This document shows, piece after piece, positions 50,965 to 62,384 of a DNA stretch of 64,000 bases. Position 1 is the stretch's first letter, and every line of letters starts with the position of its first letter. The notes below the pieces were generated by a model. The model was not told where the DNA came from. It did not search any database and was given only the letters and a program-made list of their open reading frames with translations. The translations under genes were made by a program, and so were the position numbers. Source of the DNA: Tachypleus tridentatus (taxonomy: Eukaryota; Arthropoda; Merostomata; Xiphosura; Limulidae); NCBI RefSeq assembly GCF_004210375.1, contig NC_134825.1, forward strand, positions 40,852,348-40,916,347, read 5' to 3'.

Positions 50965-51160
50965 CAGATTCATATAAACTTAGATATACTGTCATGATTT
51001 GCTAGAGTCATATAAACGTATAACAAATGTAATGTTGTGATTTGCCAGTAATATAGACTTATAATTGATATACTTTCATGATTTGCCAGAGTCACATTGA
51101 CGTATAACAAACATACTGTCATGATTTGTGAAAGCCATATAGACTTATTTTTGAGGTAAA
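50965..51160. repeat. Diverged tandem repeat of about 50-60 bp, 3-4 copies
   Basis: Words such as CATGATTTGCTAGAGTCATA, GTGATTTGCCAGTAATATAG, CATGATTTGCCAGAGTCACA and CATGATTTGTGAAAGCCATA recur with ACGTATAACAAA between them. Confidence 0.8.
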
Positions 51161-51419
51161 CTATATATATTTTCATGAAAATTCACTCCCTCAGACCTAT
51201 CACTATTTAATCTGTCTAGAAGAAACTAAAAAGATATACATATTAGAAGTTCTTGAATATAAGCTCAAGTTAACATTTTCCACGTATCGCTCTAACAGAA
51301 TTCTTTCCAACGTAATTTTCATACTTAAATTTATACATCTGCCAGTGAATATTATATACTTACAATATAAGAGTAATTTTTCTTGAGAAACATAGTTGTT
51401 CATGTGCTTGGAAAAAATA

Positions 51420-51601
51420 TTAATGACCATAATACGGTAATGAAGAAGTTCGATAGTAGTGAGGAATATATCTATGGTTGTGAGGTCACTGTGACAACAA
51501 GAATAACAAGTGTAGTGTCCAGTATAGTAATGACCTCCATTAATAATGAACCAGGTACCAATTACTGCGACAGTGAGAAATGCCGAAAACATGTTGGTAA
51601 G
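51420..51601 (-). pseudogene. Gly/Tyr-rich secreted peptide paralogue, exon 2, frameshifted
   Basis: Minus-strand homologue of exon 2 of the gene at 55503-56097, aligned from the acceptor (CTTACTATAG before 51601) to the stop (TAA, 51420-51422). The signal-like start reads LTNMFSAFLTVAVIGTW, then GGHYYTGHYTCYSCCHS. After a net one-base loss near 51,490 the other frame continues as HNHRYIPHYYRTSSLPYYGH and stops at the position equivalent to the intact gene. It is 182 nt long against 186 nt in the intact exon. No first exon (an MKTV-like ATG with donor) was found upstream, where a SINE-A lies 11 bp from the acceptor. Probably a dead tandem duplicate. An undetected exon or a sequencing error at the frameshift could still rescue it. 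Confidence 0.75.
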
Positions 51602-51612
51602 CTATAGTAAGA

Positions 51613-51882
51613 AAATTTGTTTGTTTTTGGATTTCGCTCAAAGCTACACGAGAGCTATATACCCTAGACTTCCCTGATTTAGCAGTGTAAGATAAAGGGA
51701 AGGCAGCTAGTCATCACTACCCACCGCCAACTCTTGGGCCACTCTTTTAACCAACGAAAAGTAGGTTGACCGTAACATTATAAAGCCTTCACGGCCTAAA
51801 TGTCGAATATGTTTGGTGTGACGAGAATTCGAACCTCAAATTACGAGGCGGGCGCCCTAACCACGTAGACATGCCGGGTCGT
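51613..51882 (-). repeat. SINE-A beside the paralogue's splice acceptor
   Basis: Minus-strand head GACCCGGCATGTCTACGTGG, loop CTCGTAA, box B region GGTTCGAATTC, body complete; somewhat diverged. Same strand as the peptide pseudogene; its tail end is about 11 bp upstream of exon 2. Confidence 0.92.
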
Positions 51883-52183
51883 AGAAAGAAAGAAAAAAAT
51901 AAAGAGACAAAATCCGTTTACTTATTAATGAAAAGTGTTATTATCAAATCTTACTTTTAATTTTCGTTTCGAAAATACGCATGTAATATTACTCTGTGTT
52001 CTATGTTTTCAATCACTGACATTGTTTTCTAAAAACAAACTACAATTAACTAAATATTTGCCCTTTTTTAGTTTATTTTAAAAGTAGACCTTGCATAAAA
52101 AACGGTCTAACTGTGTTTCATATCTTGATTTTTAGATAAGAAGACTTCGTTTGTAGTTAAACACAAGGAGCTTTCTGTATTAA

Positions 52184-52260
52184 CCTCACCACGGGTATCG
52201 AAACAGGGTTTTTAGCGTTGTAAATATGAAGACTTACCGCTATGCACTCTGGGGCTATGC
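52184..52260 (-). repeat. SINE-C fragment
   Basis: Minus strand CAGAGTGCATAGCGGTAAGT head, TTTACAACGCTAAAAACC and box B TGTTTCGATACCCGTGG. The body is truncated. Confidence 0.75.
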
Positions 52261-52268
52261 ACTCTTTT

Positions 52269-52530
52269 GATGCCAACAAGCGTACACAAAGGTGTATCAA
52301 CACAATTTATTTTGAACAAACAGTATGTTTTACGAAGAAAGAAGATAACAAAGGTTGCTTTTGATGCCAACAAGCATACACAAAGGTTTATCAACACAAT
52401 TTATTTTGAACAAACAGTATGTTTTACGAAGAAAGAAGATAACAAAGGTTGCTTTTGATGCCAACAAGGACACACAAAGGTTTATCAATAGAATTTATTT
52501 TGAACAAACAGTGTGTTTTACAAATAGAGT
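52269..52530. repeat. 94-bp tandem repeat, about 2.8 copies
   Basis: Units start GATGCCAACAAG at 52269, 52363 and 52457 and run through TATCAACACAATTTATTTTG and ACGAAGAAAGAAGATAACAA. The 94-bp period shifts frame each unit, so the open frames across it are not a repeat protein. Confidence 0.93.
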
Positions 52531-53295
52531 CTATTGGGATCAGGAACAGTTGTGCGTACAAGTAAAAAGTAATGAAGATATCTCAATAAATTAAAAATTA
52601 AAACAATGTGTTATTGGAATTTCTGTTTATCACATATTCTGAAGACAGATTTTTTTCTGTTTCGTTCAAAAGTGCAAAATTTAAATTCTAAATTGTGATA
52701 TTTTTCATGGTTTTATTTGGGAAATAATAAACCAAGTAAATATGTTTGCATTAAATTCGTCATTGATAAAAATGCTAACACTTGCTGCATTAATAAAATT
52801 GTTTGGGAAATGTCTCTTCCTCTCCTGGCCGAACTACATCACCGTAAGTAATCTAAGACAAATAACGCTCAGAAGCTACTTTACACCTAAAGTAAATACC
52901 TGGATTTAACTAAATCGCTCTGAAATGTTTACTCATGTCGCCACAAGGAAATAAGTGATGCATTCAGAAATCTGAATCTATCTACTTGTAGCTGCTTTTG
53001 CAAAAAGAGTATAAGTTTATTCCAACAAATGCAGAGCACTGACTGCTAGAAAATATATTAACAGGAACATGGGTGAGATAACACCAACAGTGGTCTTTTT
53101 AGTAATACAATGAGCTACAGTAGCGAAACACAACCCCAACCCCTCTTAAGATGTGATGTTCTAATATTTTTTGACGTCGTGACATAACGGTACAGTAACA
53201 AAGCAGAATAACATTAATGAATTTTGCGAAACATATTCGATAATGTTACACTTAGTAAGATGTTTGTTTAGAATTAAACATAAAACAATACAATG
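52531..53295. other. Unassigned
   Basis: No feature recognised. Confidence 0.5.
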
Positions 53296-53388
53296 GAATA
53301 TCTGTGCTCTGCCCAACACCGGTATCGAAACTCGGTTTTTAGCAGTGAATCTCCAGACATTCCGCTGCGCCACTGGAGGGATTAGTAA
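53296..53388 (-). repeat. SINE-C copy
   Basis: Minus strand CTCCAGTGGCGCAGCGGAAT, box B region GAGTTTCGATACCGGTG, GGGCAGAGCACAGATATT. The body ends early. Confidence 0.85.
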
Positions 53389-54672
53389 AGTGAAGAGATG
53401 TATACGAATCATACATAAAAAATAATTCACATCCAATAGAGTGTGTGTTTTATTTTATTGGAACGTTAAGATAAATGAATATTTACAATATCAGTTGTCA
53501 AACCTACAAACTTAACTACATAACTGTAAGTTTGTTGCTATTTTTCTGAAACCGAAGTCTTTTTCAATAATATTCTCATTTATAGAGGAGTTTTAATTTT
53601 TCATTTCATAAATTTCAAATGTTTTCCTTGTCGAATGTTTGGCCTAAAAAAGTGAATTATATAAATTGTTTACTTCAAATAATCTGATTATTTCACATCT
53701 CGTGCTGATCTGCACACGGATTTAACTGTCCAAAATCATCCTGACAAACACTCATTGTTAACTTGTTTTTTTTGTCGGACAGTAAGATTAGGTTGTTATT
53801 CTTTTAGTGGAACCACGACTTCGAAGTGTGGAATAATTTTTTAGTGGCAACAGGTTACGAACCATGAATTCTTCAAAATCCTGGAAGACTATTTCCTATG
53901 TATATTGTGCAGTTAATATAACATTTTTCCTAATGTTTTAGTAAGGTGATTTAAGGCTTTCATTAATATTTAGGAAACTTGCAGGAAATCGTATGAACAC
54001 TTAAAAAAAACATTCCAAAAGTTTCATTCGACTGATAAAAATAAATGTCACACCAATATGTTTGTCATGGTTTACCTTAAAAATGAAGATTTATACGATA
54101 CATCAGTTATACTCACAAACATTAAAAATCACTTTTTTTTCAGGTACCATTCCAAGTACTTTTTTGATACTAAAACTGTTAGTATACAAATCACTATAAG
54201 TCAGTAAATTTCTTAAAATGTTTCTGGTTCACGTTAATAAATTATTCTCGTTTATACCCTGGTGTGCAATAAATATTACGTCTCAAATGACAGATTTCAA
54301 AAACAGTCAAATATGTTTCTGTTGAATTGGGAGGAAACTTGTAACCCATTTTTAAGTAACTCTGAAACATAAGTTTGTTGTGCTAGATTAATATGTTATG
54401 AAACACGAGTTTAGAACAAATCTAATCAATGTTTGATATTTAGGTACGTTAATTAATTCTGAGTACGTTAATTAGCTTTTTCTGATATCAGTTACAATTA
54501 TTTTTGATTACCAATTCGTTATTATTTTAGTTCAAAGGAATACACTAAAGTTTTAACTAAATACATGTATGAGACCTGCATAAGAACAAAACTCGGATAA
54601 TTATCTTTCTAAATCTATGTTGTAGTTTTCTTAAACAGTTTTTGTTAGGTACATGCTTTCTAGTGTGCACCG
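53389..54672. other. Unassigned
   Basis: No feature recognised over about 1.3 kb. Confidence 0.5.
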
Positions 54673-54676
54673 TTAA

Positions 54677-54848
54677 TACATTGGCTCCCACACGACCCGC
54701 CGGTGAGTCGTGCTCTATTTTCTTTTTAAAGGGCCACTTATTGGCTGGAATACAACGGCTAAATGTACACTCTTCCTAAAAAAAATAGGTGTAAATGACT
54801 AGTGGAACTCCGGAAAGTACCGGAAAAATAGGCTTAGAGTCCAACGTG
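54677..54848. mobile_element. piggyBac-like MITE (172 bp), candidate
   Basis: TTAA flanks both sides (54673-54676 and 54849-54852), the piggyBac target site. The ends are inverted and similar: TACATTGGCTCC on the left and CACGTTGGACTC on the right (minus strand). Next to the left end lies the palindrome CACGAC..GTCGTG with CCGCCGGTGA as its loop, a sub-terminal feature I associate with piggyBac-derived short elements. No coding capacity. The imperfect ends leave some doubt. Confidence 0.55.
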
Positions 54849-55164
54849 TTAAAAAAATCGATTTCTCCATTTATCATATTTTATCTCAAATTGTACTTTC
54901 CATTTCACTTGACATTAAAGAATGTATTTGGTAAATATCTATTTATTAATTTAAAATAAGAAGTAATCACACATTTATAGATTTTTTTTTAAATTTTATT
55001 ATCATCATTTACAAGGATTTAGAAATCGTAGGGAAATATATATATGTATGTGTAAAGAGGACGTTATGGATAAGAGGAATATAGGATAATCTCTGATGAT
55101 GTTTTTCAGGGTAACAACATCAGCACTTTGCATCTAGCAAAATAAGAAAAAAGGAAGAATTAGA

Positions 55165-55250
55165 ACACAAACCTAGATATATATATACATATTAGAACAC
55201 AAACCTAGACATATATATATGTATATTAGAACACAAACCTAGATATATAT
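55165..55250. repeat. Three copies of a 30-bp unit
   Basis: TTAGAACACAAACCTAGA followed by a variable (TA)n tract, three times. It lies downstream of the peptide gene. Confidence 0.9.
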
Positions 55251-55502
55251 AACATCACTGAAACAATTTTAATATTAATTTTATTCTTGTAGTAAACTTC
55301 AGCCTCTTTATTGAGGGAAACATAAACTGCAGTTCATAAAATTTAGCTCAGTTTATAGTAAAATAATTCTTAAAACCTTATTTAAATATATATATATATA
55401 TTCACTTGTACAAGAGATAGATAAATACTGACATTGTTCTGAAAGACAAAAATATAAAAGCACTGTATTACTATGTTATTTTCGGTATAGTTACCTGTAA
55501 GT

Positions 55503-56097
55503 TTAGAAATAATATGGATAGCCATAGTGACGAAGTCCGAAATAGGTGGGAGCGTATTTATAGTTGTAACTGTAGCTGTGACCATAAGGATAACCCCCGT
55601 AGTATCCACCGTAGTAATGGCCAATATGGTAAGGATGGCGGTAACCGGCCAAAGCGGTTGCGACCAGTGCCAAAAACAAGATTGCAAACTGTAATAAAGC
55701 AAAATAAACAGTATCTAAATCAAAAGCTTATTTCATGAGAATATAACGTTTTTATTCAGTGTAGCCATTTTTTTTTTGAAAATGTGAGTCCATATTCAAA
55801 CAGTTTTCTGTTATCCAGAGCTTTTAATCTCATTCTGTTGTAGCATTGTAGCAAGTTAACTTAATGTTACATTTATAATAGCTCATTTTAAGTGCTTGCT
55901 TTCTAACATCACAAACTTAGAGTAAATATTTATTTTGTAAATCCATCTAAATTGATTTTAATACGTTTAACAAATAAAATACAGATGATAAAACGAAACA
56001 TTTATGTTGGTTGGTTGGAATATACTAGGACTAAAAAAGGTTCAATAGGCTTAACTTTTATTGAAACGTTGACTAATAAACTTACCACAGTCTTCAT
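55503..56097 (-). CDS. Gly/Tyr-rich small secreted peptide, two exons, 65 aa
   Basis: Exon 1 (56097-56086) is ATG AAG ACT GTG, followed by the donor GTAAGT. Exon 2 (55688-55503) follows the acceptor TTTGCTTTATTACAG and ends in TAA. The joined product has 65 residues. It begins with a signal peptide, MKTVFAILFLALVATALAG, with likely cleavage after A-L-A or A-L-A-G. The mature chain of about 46 residues is almost only Y, G, H and P with a few R/K/S (HYYGGYYGGYPYGHSYSYNY, closing YGYPYYF) and has no Cys. Intron of 397 bp. A TATA box lies 71 bp upstream of the ATG. The composition and the MK-signal-intron layout fit small Gly/Tyr-rich cuticle proteins of arthropods, where Tyr can be cross-linked. 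Some Gly-rich antimicrobial peptides look similar, so the role is open. A decayed tandem paralogue lies at 51420-51601. Confidence 0.85.
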
Positions 56098-56167
56098 GAT
56101 GATGAAAATTTGCTTGTGGAATTGTTTGTTCAAGAAGCGAAAGATAAAAATGCAAGATCCTCTCCGA

Positions 56168-56176
56168 CTTTTATAC
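56168..56176 (-). promoter_or_regulatory. TATA box of the peptide gene
   Basis: The minus strand reads GTATAAAAG. A start site about 30 bp downstream would fall near 56,140-56,150, giving a 5' leader of roughly 45-55 nt before the ATG. This spacing supports the exon-1 call and suggests strong, regulated expression. Confidence 0.7.
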
Positions 56177-56179
56177 TCT

Positions 56180-59100
56180 GCAACAAAACAAAAAAACTAC
56201 GATAACAAAGAATTTTTAAGGTCGTCTCTGAAAAATAGAGTTTTCTTTTTGAAGGTCTGCTTTTGGGAGTGGTCAGTTTATAGCTGATCATTCTTCTCAC
56301 GCTAAATGTCCGCACCCTCTAATTTAACCAATCAAGAAAGATTCTTTCTCACAAAAAAAAAGGTCTCTCTCGTCACATTCTGGAACATTCTTCCCCAACA
56401 TTAGACTCCTATAATAAATAGTGAATGGATTATATAGGTTAACATCACGGATATAAAATATCACAATTCAACCCTTTCAAAACTACTGTTCGAAATAAAT
56501 AAATGCACAAAGGGAAGTATGAAAAAATGGCTTTCCTCAGAAATAGGAGGTTGTATCTACTCGAAATGAAGAATTTCATAGATTACAAGATTATGTCTGT
56601 AAATATAAGTTTCGTTCTCATTCGTACTCATGTTTCTTATGAAGTTTGTTTCCATATTCTTTTATTCTGGAATTCTCTCATATTAACGGTATAATACTAA
56701 AGGTTTGTTACTTATTGTTTCAGTAAAATAATTCAAGGTATTGTAACTTTACTTTGATATGCTCTCACTTATTGTTGAGCTTATGCGAAATAAAAAAAAA
56801 AAGATATAAATTTGTATATAATGAGAAGCAGGACACGATATTTTGTCTGAGTAACAAAACTAAAGCCATCAACACCCAGAGAAAAATATCTAACCTTAAC
56901 CTATTGATATTTTCAATTATCTAGTTTTCGGCCAATATAAATATTGTGAAATTGAACAGAAATGTGCTTTTTATATTCTGTTTCGGTATTGTAAAGTATT
57001 TTTATCTGTAAATGAATATTAAGTTACCTTAAGACAAATTTGCAATTTTAAAATGACGATGTCACAAAATCTCTGTACATAAAAATGTAATTTTGACATC
57101 TAAGACATAGTCAGTGTGGTACTTACTGGTATCCACAGGAGTATATTCTGCAGAATAGTAAGATTTTGAAATGTTTAAAAAATAAATAGATAAATGTTTA
57201 ATAACTGACTACAGTGCAGTTTTCACGAGGAAACGAAATAATGTTTTTTTCTTTGTCACAAATACATTCAAATAAATATTTTAAAATTATGTATATATAT
57301 ATATATATCTGTGTGTGTGTGCATGAGTTTATATTTATCTCTAAGTGATGTAGCCCTTTTATTTGCATTATGAATTGATGTTTGCAACTATTACGTGTTT
57401 ATGTATTTATTGTATCTTTATACATTTGTTAACATTGTTTCAAATACCATTTATAGATGGGTAGTGAAGTCGCCTTACATTTAATTTCTTGACAGACTAA
57501 AATTATCTCATTAGCTTCTGTATGAAGAGAATTAACGTTATGTACTTGCCCTTAATTGTGACCAATAAGATAAAGCGTGAACAGCTTAATCCCGCCGCGT
57601 TGAATGTACGTCATATACGTGCCCCTAATTTTGACCAATAGAGTAAAAGGTGATAAACATCGTCCTCCCTTATGTTCTGAATTCCACATGTTTATCAGAT
57701 ACTTAGGTTCTCAAGCCTTTCGTAAATTGCATTTAAGAATGTTTTGACTGTGGTAAATTCAAAAATCACTAATTCTAATTAATAAAATAGGCATTAAATA
57801 TGCCAAAATTAATAATGAAAACTTGGACTACGGTTCTTTAGATAGACAAAGCATTTCTCACTTTAACATTTAAATTCGATGATAAATTGAATATAAACGT
57901 TTATCTTACATTGGGCTCTGAATTCGTCATATGTAATTTAATGTTATTCTCTGCATTGCTGGATTTTATATGCTATATATCTTATTACACATTGTAATTC
58001 GAGGATTATTACAATAAATAACACGGGTCTGCGAATTCAAATATCATAAAAATTGTTTCTTAATAACTAATTTCCCTTAATTCAGCCAAACAGATTTCGA
58101 AAAAAATTTTTTCTCCCTAACATAAGAATTTCTTTTATTTTTTACAAATCGGGAAAAACTCTTACTTTGGTCAAATTATTATTTCCTTTACCACAATAAA
58201 CATTTTTTATTATTGTGTTTGGGTTCTAGAACGATCAATAAAATTCTCACGTCGTGATTGGTCTAGAGAAACCTATAACCAATGGTTGTCAACGTTTTAA
58301 GCATAACAAAATATGACCCGATTTCAATGAAACTGAATCACTTATGTAAAAGTAATATGATGTCTTGTCAAAAGTCTGTACGTGATGGAGAAAAATGGAG
58401 ATTATTTTCATAATCCATGGAGTTAATGTAGAGCATGTTAAAATCTCAAGACATGAAAACAATCACAAGTCTGCGTCATTAATAAATCAACTAAAGTAAA
58501 CATTCCAACTCGGAAGTTCTTTATTTGGTTGTTGTTAAGTGCCATTCACGCTACTGGTGTTTCTAAAGCTGTCATTTTATCTCATATTGTGTTAGAGTTT
58601 AAAGCATTTGACCTCAAGCCTGTGTAAGATTTGTAGATTTTAACTCTATAGCAACATAGCAATTCATAAACTCTTCTCTAATACCTAACTAGATCAATAA
58701 GGTTCAATAAAAGTATTAAAGATTACACCATGAGATAAATAATTCGGTAAAGCATCACCTTAACTGCTAATAACCGAGACTGTTAAAATTCGTGTATCAA
58801 ACATAACTACAACTGTTAAAACACGCATAACAAAGCTCATTAAAAACACGTGCAGATTTATATAAATATACAAAAATCAGCATTTTTGTTGCTCGAAAGA
58901 AAACCCGAGTAAGAAAATAATGTCTTTGCAATACTTTGCAGTATGTAGTTAACATCTTCCTTCAGCGACATGTAATTATTTATGTCTTATTCTTATTCTT
59001 TAAAGTTTCCTGAATTTTTGTGTGACAAAAATAAAGAAAATACCAGACACAAAATTATCTTTCATAGACGTATTTTGCATACTTTCTCTGTTAGTCCTTA

Positions 59101-60648
59101 ATTAATCAAAAGTATGGCAACTCCAAAAACGAGTTTCTCTCAGACCTAGTAACCAGTAGTTAGTCATTAGTTAAATTGCAGTAGCTAACGAGTTTGAGCT
59201 ACCTGATACAAACTGTGATATCTAAAATTCGTCATCAGAACGTTGTGAATCTGACCTCGCATCTGCTGCAAAGCTCTACAGTCAAATATCTCGTAGATCT
59301 AAAATAATCAGGAAGCTGTTCAAGGTAACGTGAGTGTCCTCGTTATAAGATTGCTGTACTAAAACAATGTCTTTGTGACAGCATTTAATTACGAGTGCTC
59401 TATTTATTTACGTTTAACATTATTTGTAGAAATATTATGTGTTCCAAGCTTTCTTCAAGGTAATTATTACATTGTGATTTTCAACAGCACATTAGAGTTT
59501 AGAAGAAAAAAAATATTATAAAGTTAGTAATATATTATGTTAGAATTTAGAATTACATATATTTAATCGGTATAATTCAATAACACACTAATTGAACTTA
59601 AGAACAGGAACTGAAGGAGATTATAATTCTAATCAACATTTAGTACCAAGCCTTAAAATCTAGGGTTATCTATAGTGGATTAGGAATTTTCCTGCTATCT
59701 TGCAGATTTAATGTTGTATGTTTGCTCTTTCTTCATAACAACTGATCTATAATGTTTCATGTACACGTCAACTGGATTCGATTTTCATCAACTTGATACT
59801 GATAGCGTTCTATGATTTCACATAATCTGACATACTTTGTTTAAGTTTATCTGCTTATTTAGACACAAAATTACCAAGGAAACAGAATAAGAGACGTGAC
59901 AGTTTCAGATGTTACCTAAACACAGAAGGGCAATTCGGGTTAAGGTAAGTAACATTTTTATTTTTTGCCAATACTTAAGGGGAAAAGTCCATCAAAGTAT
60001 CACAGCTGTACTGGAGAACTCTTCACAGTGATTCAGTTTGTTCTTGTTTTCTTTATGATTCGCATTCAGTAAACCAGTCAATAGTAAGAAGGATGCCGAC
60101 TTGGTTTTTCCGACATTTCTCTCTCTCTTAGCTGTTCTTTTGAACTCATATATCTTGTCTCTTTAATGAAAAGCATATTCGAATATTAACGTTATATAAT
60201 ATGTCACAAGGCACATAGTTATGAAGGTACATAAAATACATTCGAATTACTAATAATGCAGAAGCAATAGGACGTGAAGGATTGAACCATATGTACATGT
60301 GAGCATGCGACATCAAAGACTGAACCATGTACATGTGTGCATGCATCTGTGTGTGTTAATATGAAATAATTTTTAAACGAATTTTGTCTATTATCTTCGT
60401 ATAAATGTGTGTTTTATAGGTTCAAACATATATATATATATATATCTAGCATACATCCCGATTAGTTTTGTGCTAGCCACTTATATGGTACTTCTCATAA
60501 GATATAATTATCCTAATCTTTTAATCTTATAAACGAAATATGTAAATTACAATCATGAGCTGGTGTCAATATATCAGTTATAACGCGTAGTCTTAAAAAT
60601 CATTTTATGTCACGTGTTAACCATTAAAAATGGGTTGCGTCTTCTCAG
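56180..60648. other. Unassigned intergenic DNA
   Basis: 4.4 kb without a supported gene. Contents worth naming: a (TA)n(TG)n microsatellite at 57,292-57,322, a diverged direct duplication with CCAAT words at about 57,540-57,650, and a (TA)n tract at 60,427-60,445. No further Gly/Tyr-rich exon found on either strand. Confidence 0.55.
57292..57322. repeat. (TA)n(TG)n microsatellite
   Basis: TA repeats continue into GTGTGTGTGTG. Confidence 0.92.
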
Positions 60649-60893
60649 GGCCCGGAATGGCTAGGTGGTTAAGGCACTCGACTCGTAATCTGAGGGTCAC
60701 GGGTTCAAATCCCCGTCATACCAAACAATTCAAAACAGACCAAAACCTTAGTGAGACCAAATTTTGCCCCCCGCTAGTACAGCAGTATGTCTCCGAATTT
60801 ACAACGCTAAAATCAGGGGTTCGATTCCCCTCGGTGGGCTGAGCAGATAGCCCTTTGTGGCTTTGCTATAAGAAAACATACACACACGCGTCT
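60649..60893 (+). repeat. Composite: SINE-A head followed by SINE-B
   Basis: 60649-60728 is the SINE-A tRNA-Thr-like head only (GGCCCGGAATGGCTAGGTGG, loop CTCGTAA, box B GGTTCAAATCC), ending CATACCAAACAATTC. After an AAAACAGACCAAAACC stretch, 60764-60893 is a full SINE-B (CCCGCTAGTACAGCAGTATG, loop TTTACAA, box B GGTTCGATTCCCC, GGCTTTGCTATAAGAAAAC). Either a nested insertion or a dimeric element. Confidence 0.9.
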
Positions 60894-62108
60894 TCTTATT
60901 GTTTAACGAACATAGTAAACACGCCCAAAATGTCATGTAATAGGAAGGTGTTTTAATTTAACTCAATACGTGGAAAAAATGTCAAAAACAGACAATAATA
61001 TGTCAGGCAGTTTATTCATTCTACACCAAGGATGCTGAGAAAAATAAACTTAGACAAAATTATATTTTTATGAAACTGATAATCTGCGAAGCTTATTAGC
61101 CTCAAATTCGATGTTTTGTATCTGTGGAAAGTGGCCTTCACAACTTGTTTTCATTGTGATGGCCTTTCCATTGAATTTTAATGAGTCAGAATTACTAACA
61201 ACTTAATCCATTTCATGGAAAGGTCTTAACTTATCAGCTATATTTTTAACTGTCTTGCTCGCCCCACAAAAATGTCCCTAGAAATACAAGAAATATTTAA
61301 TAATTTTTAAAGAATTATATGTTTAATTGAGCTACATATAGTTTTGCAAAACAGTTTCTGCAATTTCTGTTTTGTTTAGGGTTTTATTTACCTTCAGCAC
61401 ATAGATATTTTTTTTAATATTGAACTTAAGAATATACATTTTGATATCTCGATTTTCCCTATTTACCTCGTTACTAACTTTGAATGTGGTTCTATGATAG
61501 TAATAAATAATTTTAGAGTTAGTGTTACTCACACTTTGACTAACCATTTTATGCGCATGAATGTTCTACTAGACATCCGATATTTATAACATGTATTTAA
61601 AATTAAGGAGATACTAAAATACAATGCAACCTGTGCGAAGTTTATATAAACTTAATATATAAGTTTATATAAACGTATTTTAGAAAATACGTTTTGCTTT
61701 TAAATTTCAAAATTATGTCATCCTGCGTTATAAAGACACGACCTGGATGTCTTGTTAAACACATCAGGCTATTTGTGCTCTGAACCATCACTGGTGTTGA
61801 AACCTAATTTATAACCAACGAGGGTTTAATGATACAAAGTCACTGTTATGTTTCTGACACAGTTTACCTGTGTGGTGTGTAAGATACAGAAGTATCTTTA
61901 ACAGAAGGTTGTATCTACTGTCAAACAAAAATTCCATAAATTCTCTATTTATTTTCAAAAGAAATAGAATAAAAATAACGAAATATTAATGACAATATTT
62001 ATTTCTTAGATCTTCAGAAGTAAATATTTTTATTATAGGAGTCGCTAGACATTGGCACACGGGATTGATATCATATTCGAAAGGCCAAAAATTCTCGCAC
62101 CTATGGAC
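60894..62108. other. Unassigned, with a very degenerate SINE-C near 61,760
   Basis: Minus-strand traces of SINE-C at about 61,755-61,820 (GGTTTCAACACCAGTGATGG, AGAGCACAAATAGCC). The minus frame 61332-61547 has no known domain. Confidence 0.5.
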
Positions 62109-62384
62109 ACAGGCCTGGCAAGGCAAGGTGATTAAGGTACTCGACTCGTAATCTGAGGGTCGGGGGTTCGAATCCCCATCACACCAAACATTCTTTCCCT
62201 TTCAGCCGTGGGGGACTTTATAATGTGACAGTCAGTCCCACTATTCTTTGGTAAAAAGAGTAGCCAAAGAGTTGGCAGTAGATGGTAATGACTAGCTGCC
62301 TTCCCTCTAGTCTTACGCTGCTAAATAAGGGACGGCTAATGCAGATAGCCCTCGTGTAGTCTTGCGCGAAATTCAGACAAATTA
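62109..62384 (+). repeat. SINE-A copy
   Basis: Head GGCCTGGCAAGGCAAGGTGA, loop CTCGTAA, box B GGTTCGAATCCCC, complete body to TGCGCGAAATTC. Confidence 0.93.

Noticed and set aside
51383-51607. Plus-strand frame of 74 codons
   Set aside because: Opposite-strand shadow of the Gly/Tyr peptide pseudogene.
52267-52594. Repeat protein in two overlapping plus frames
   Set aside because: The 94-bp period changes frame every unit; the repeated peptide is a by-product of the tandem DNA repeat.
55382-55738. Open frames on both strands over the peptide gene
   Set aside because: Shadow frames of exon 2; the supported frame on the minus strand opens only after splicing.
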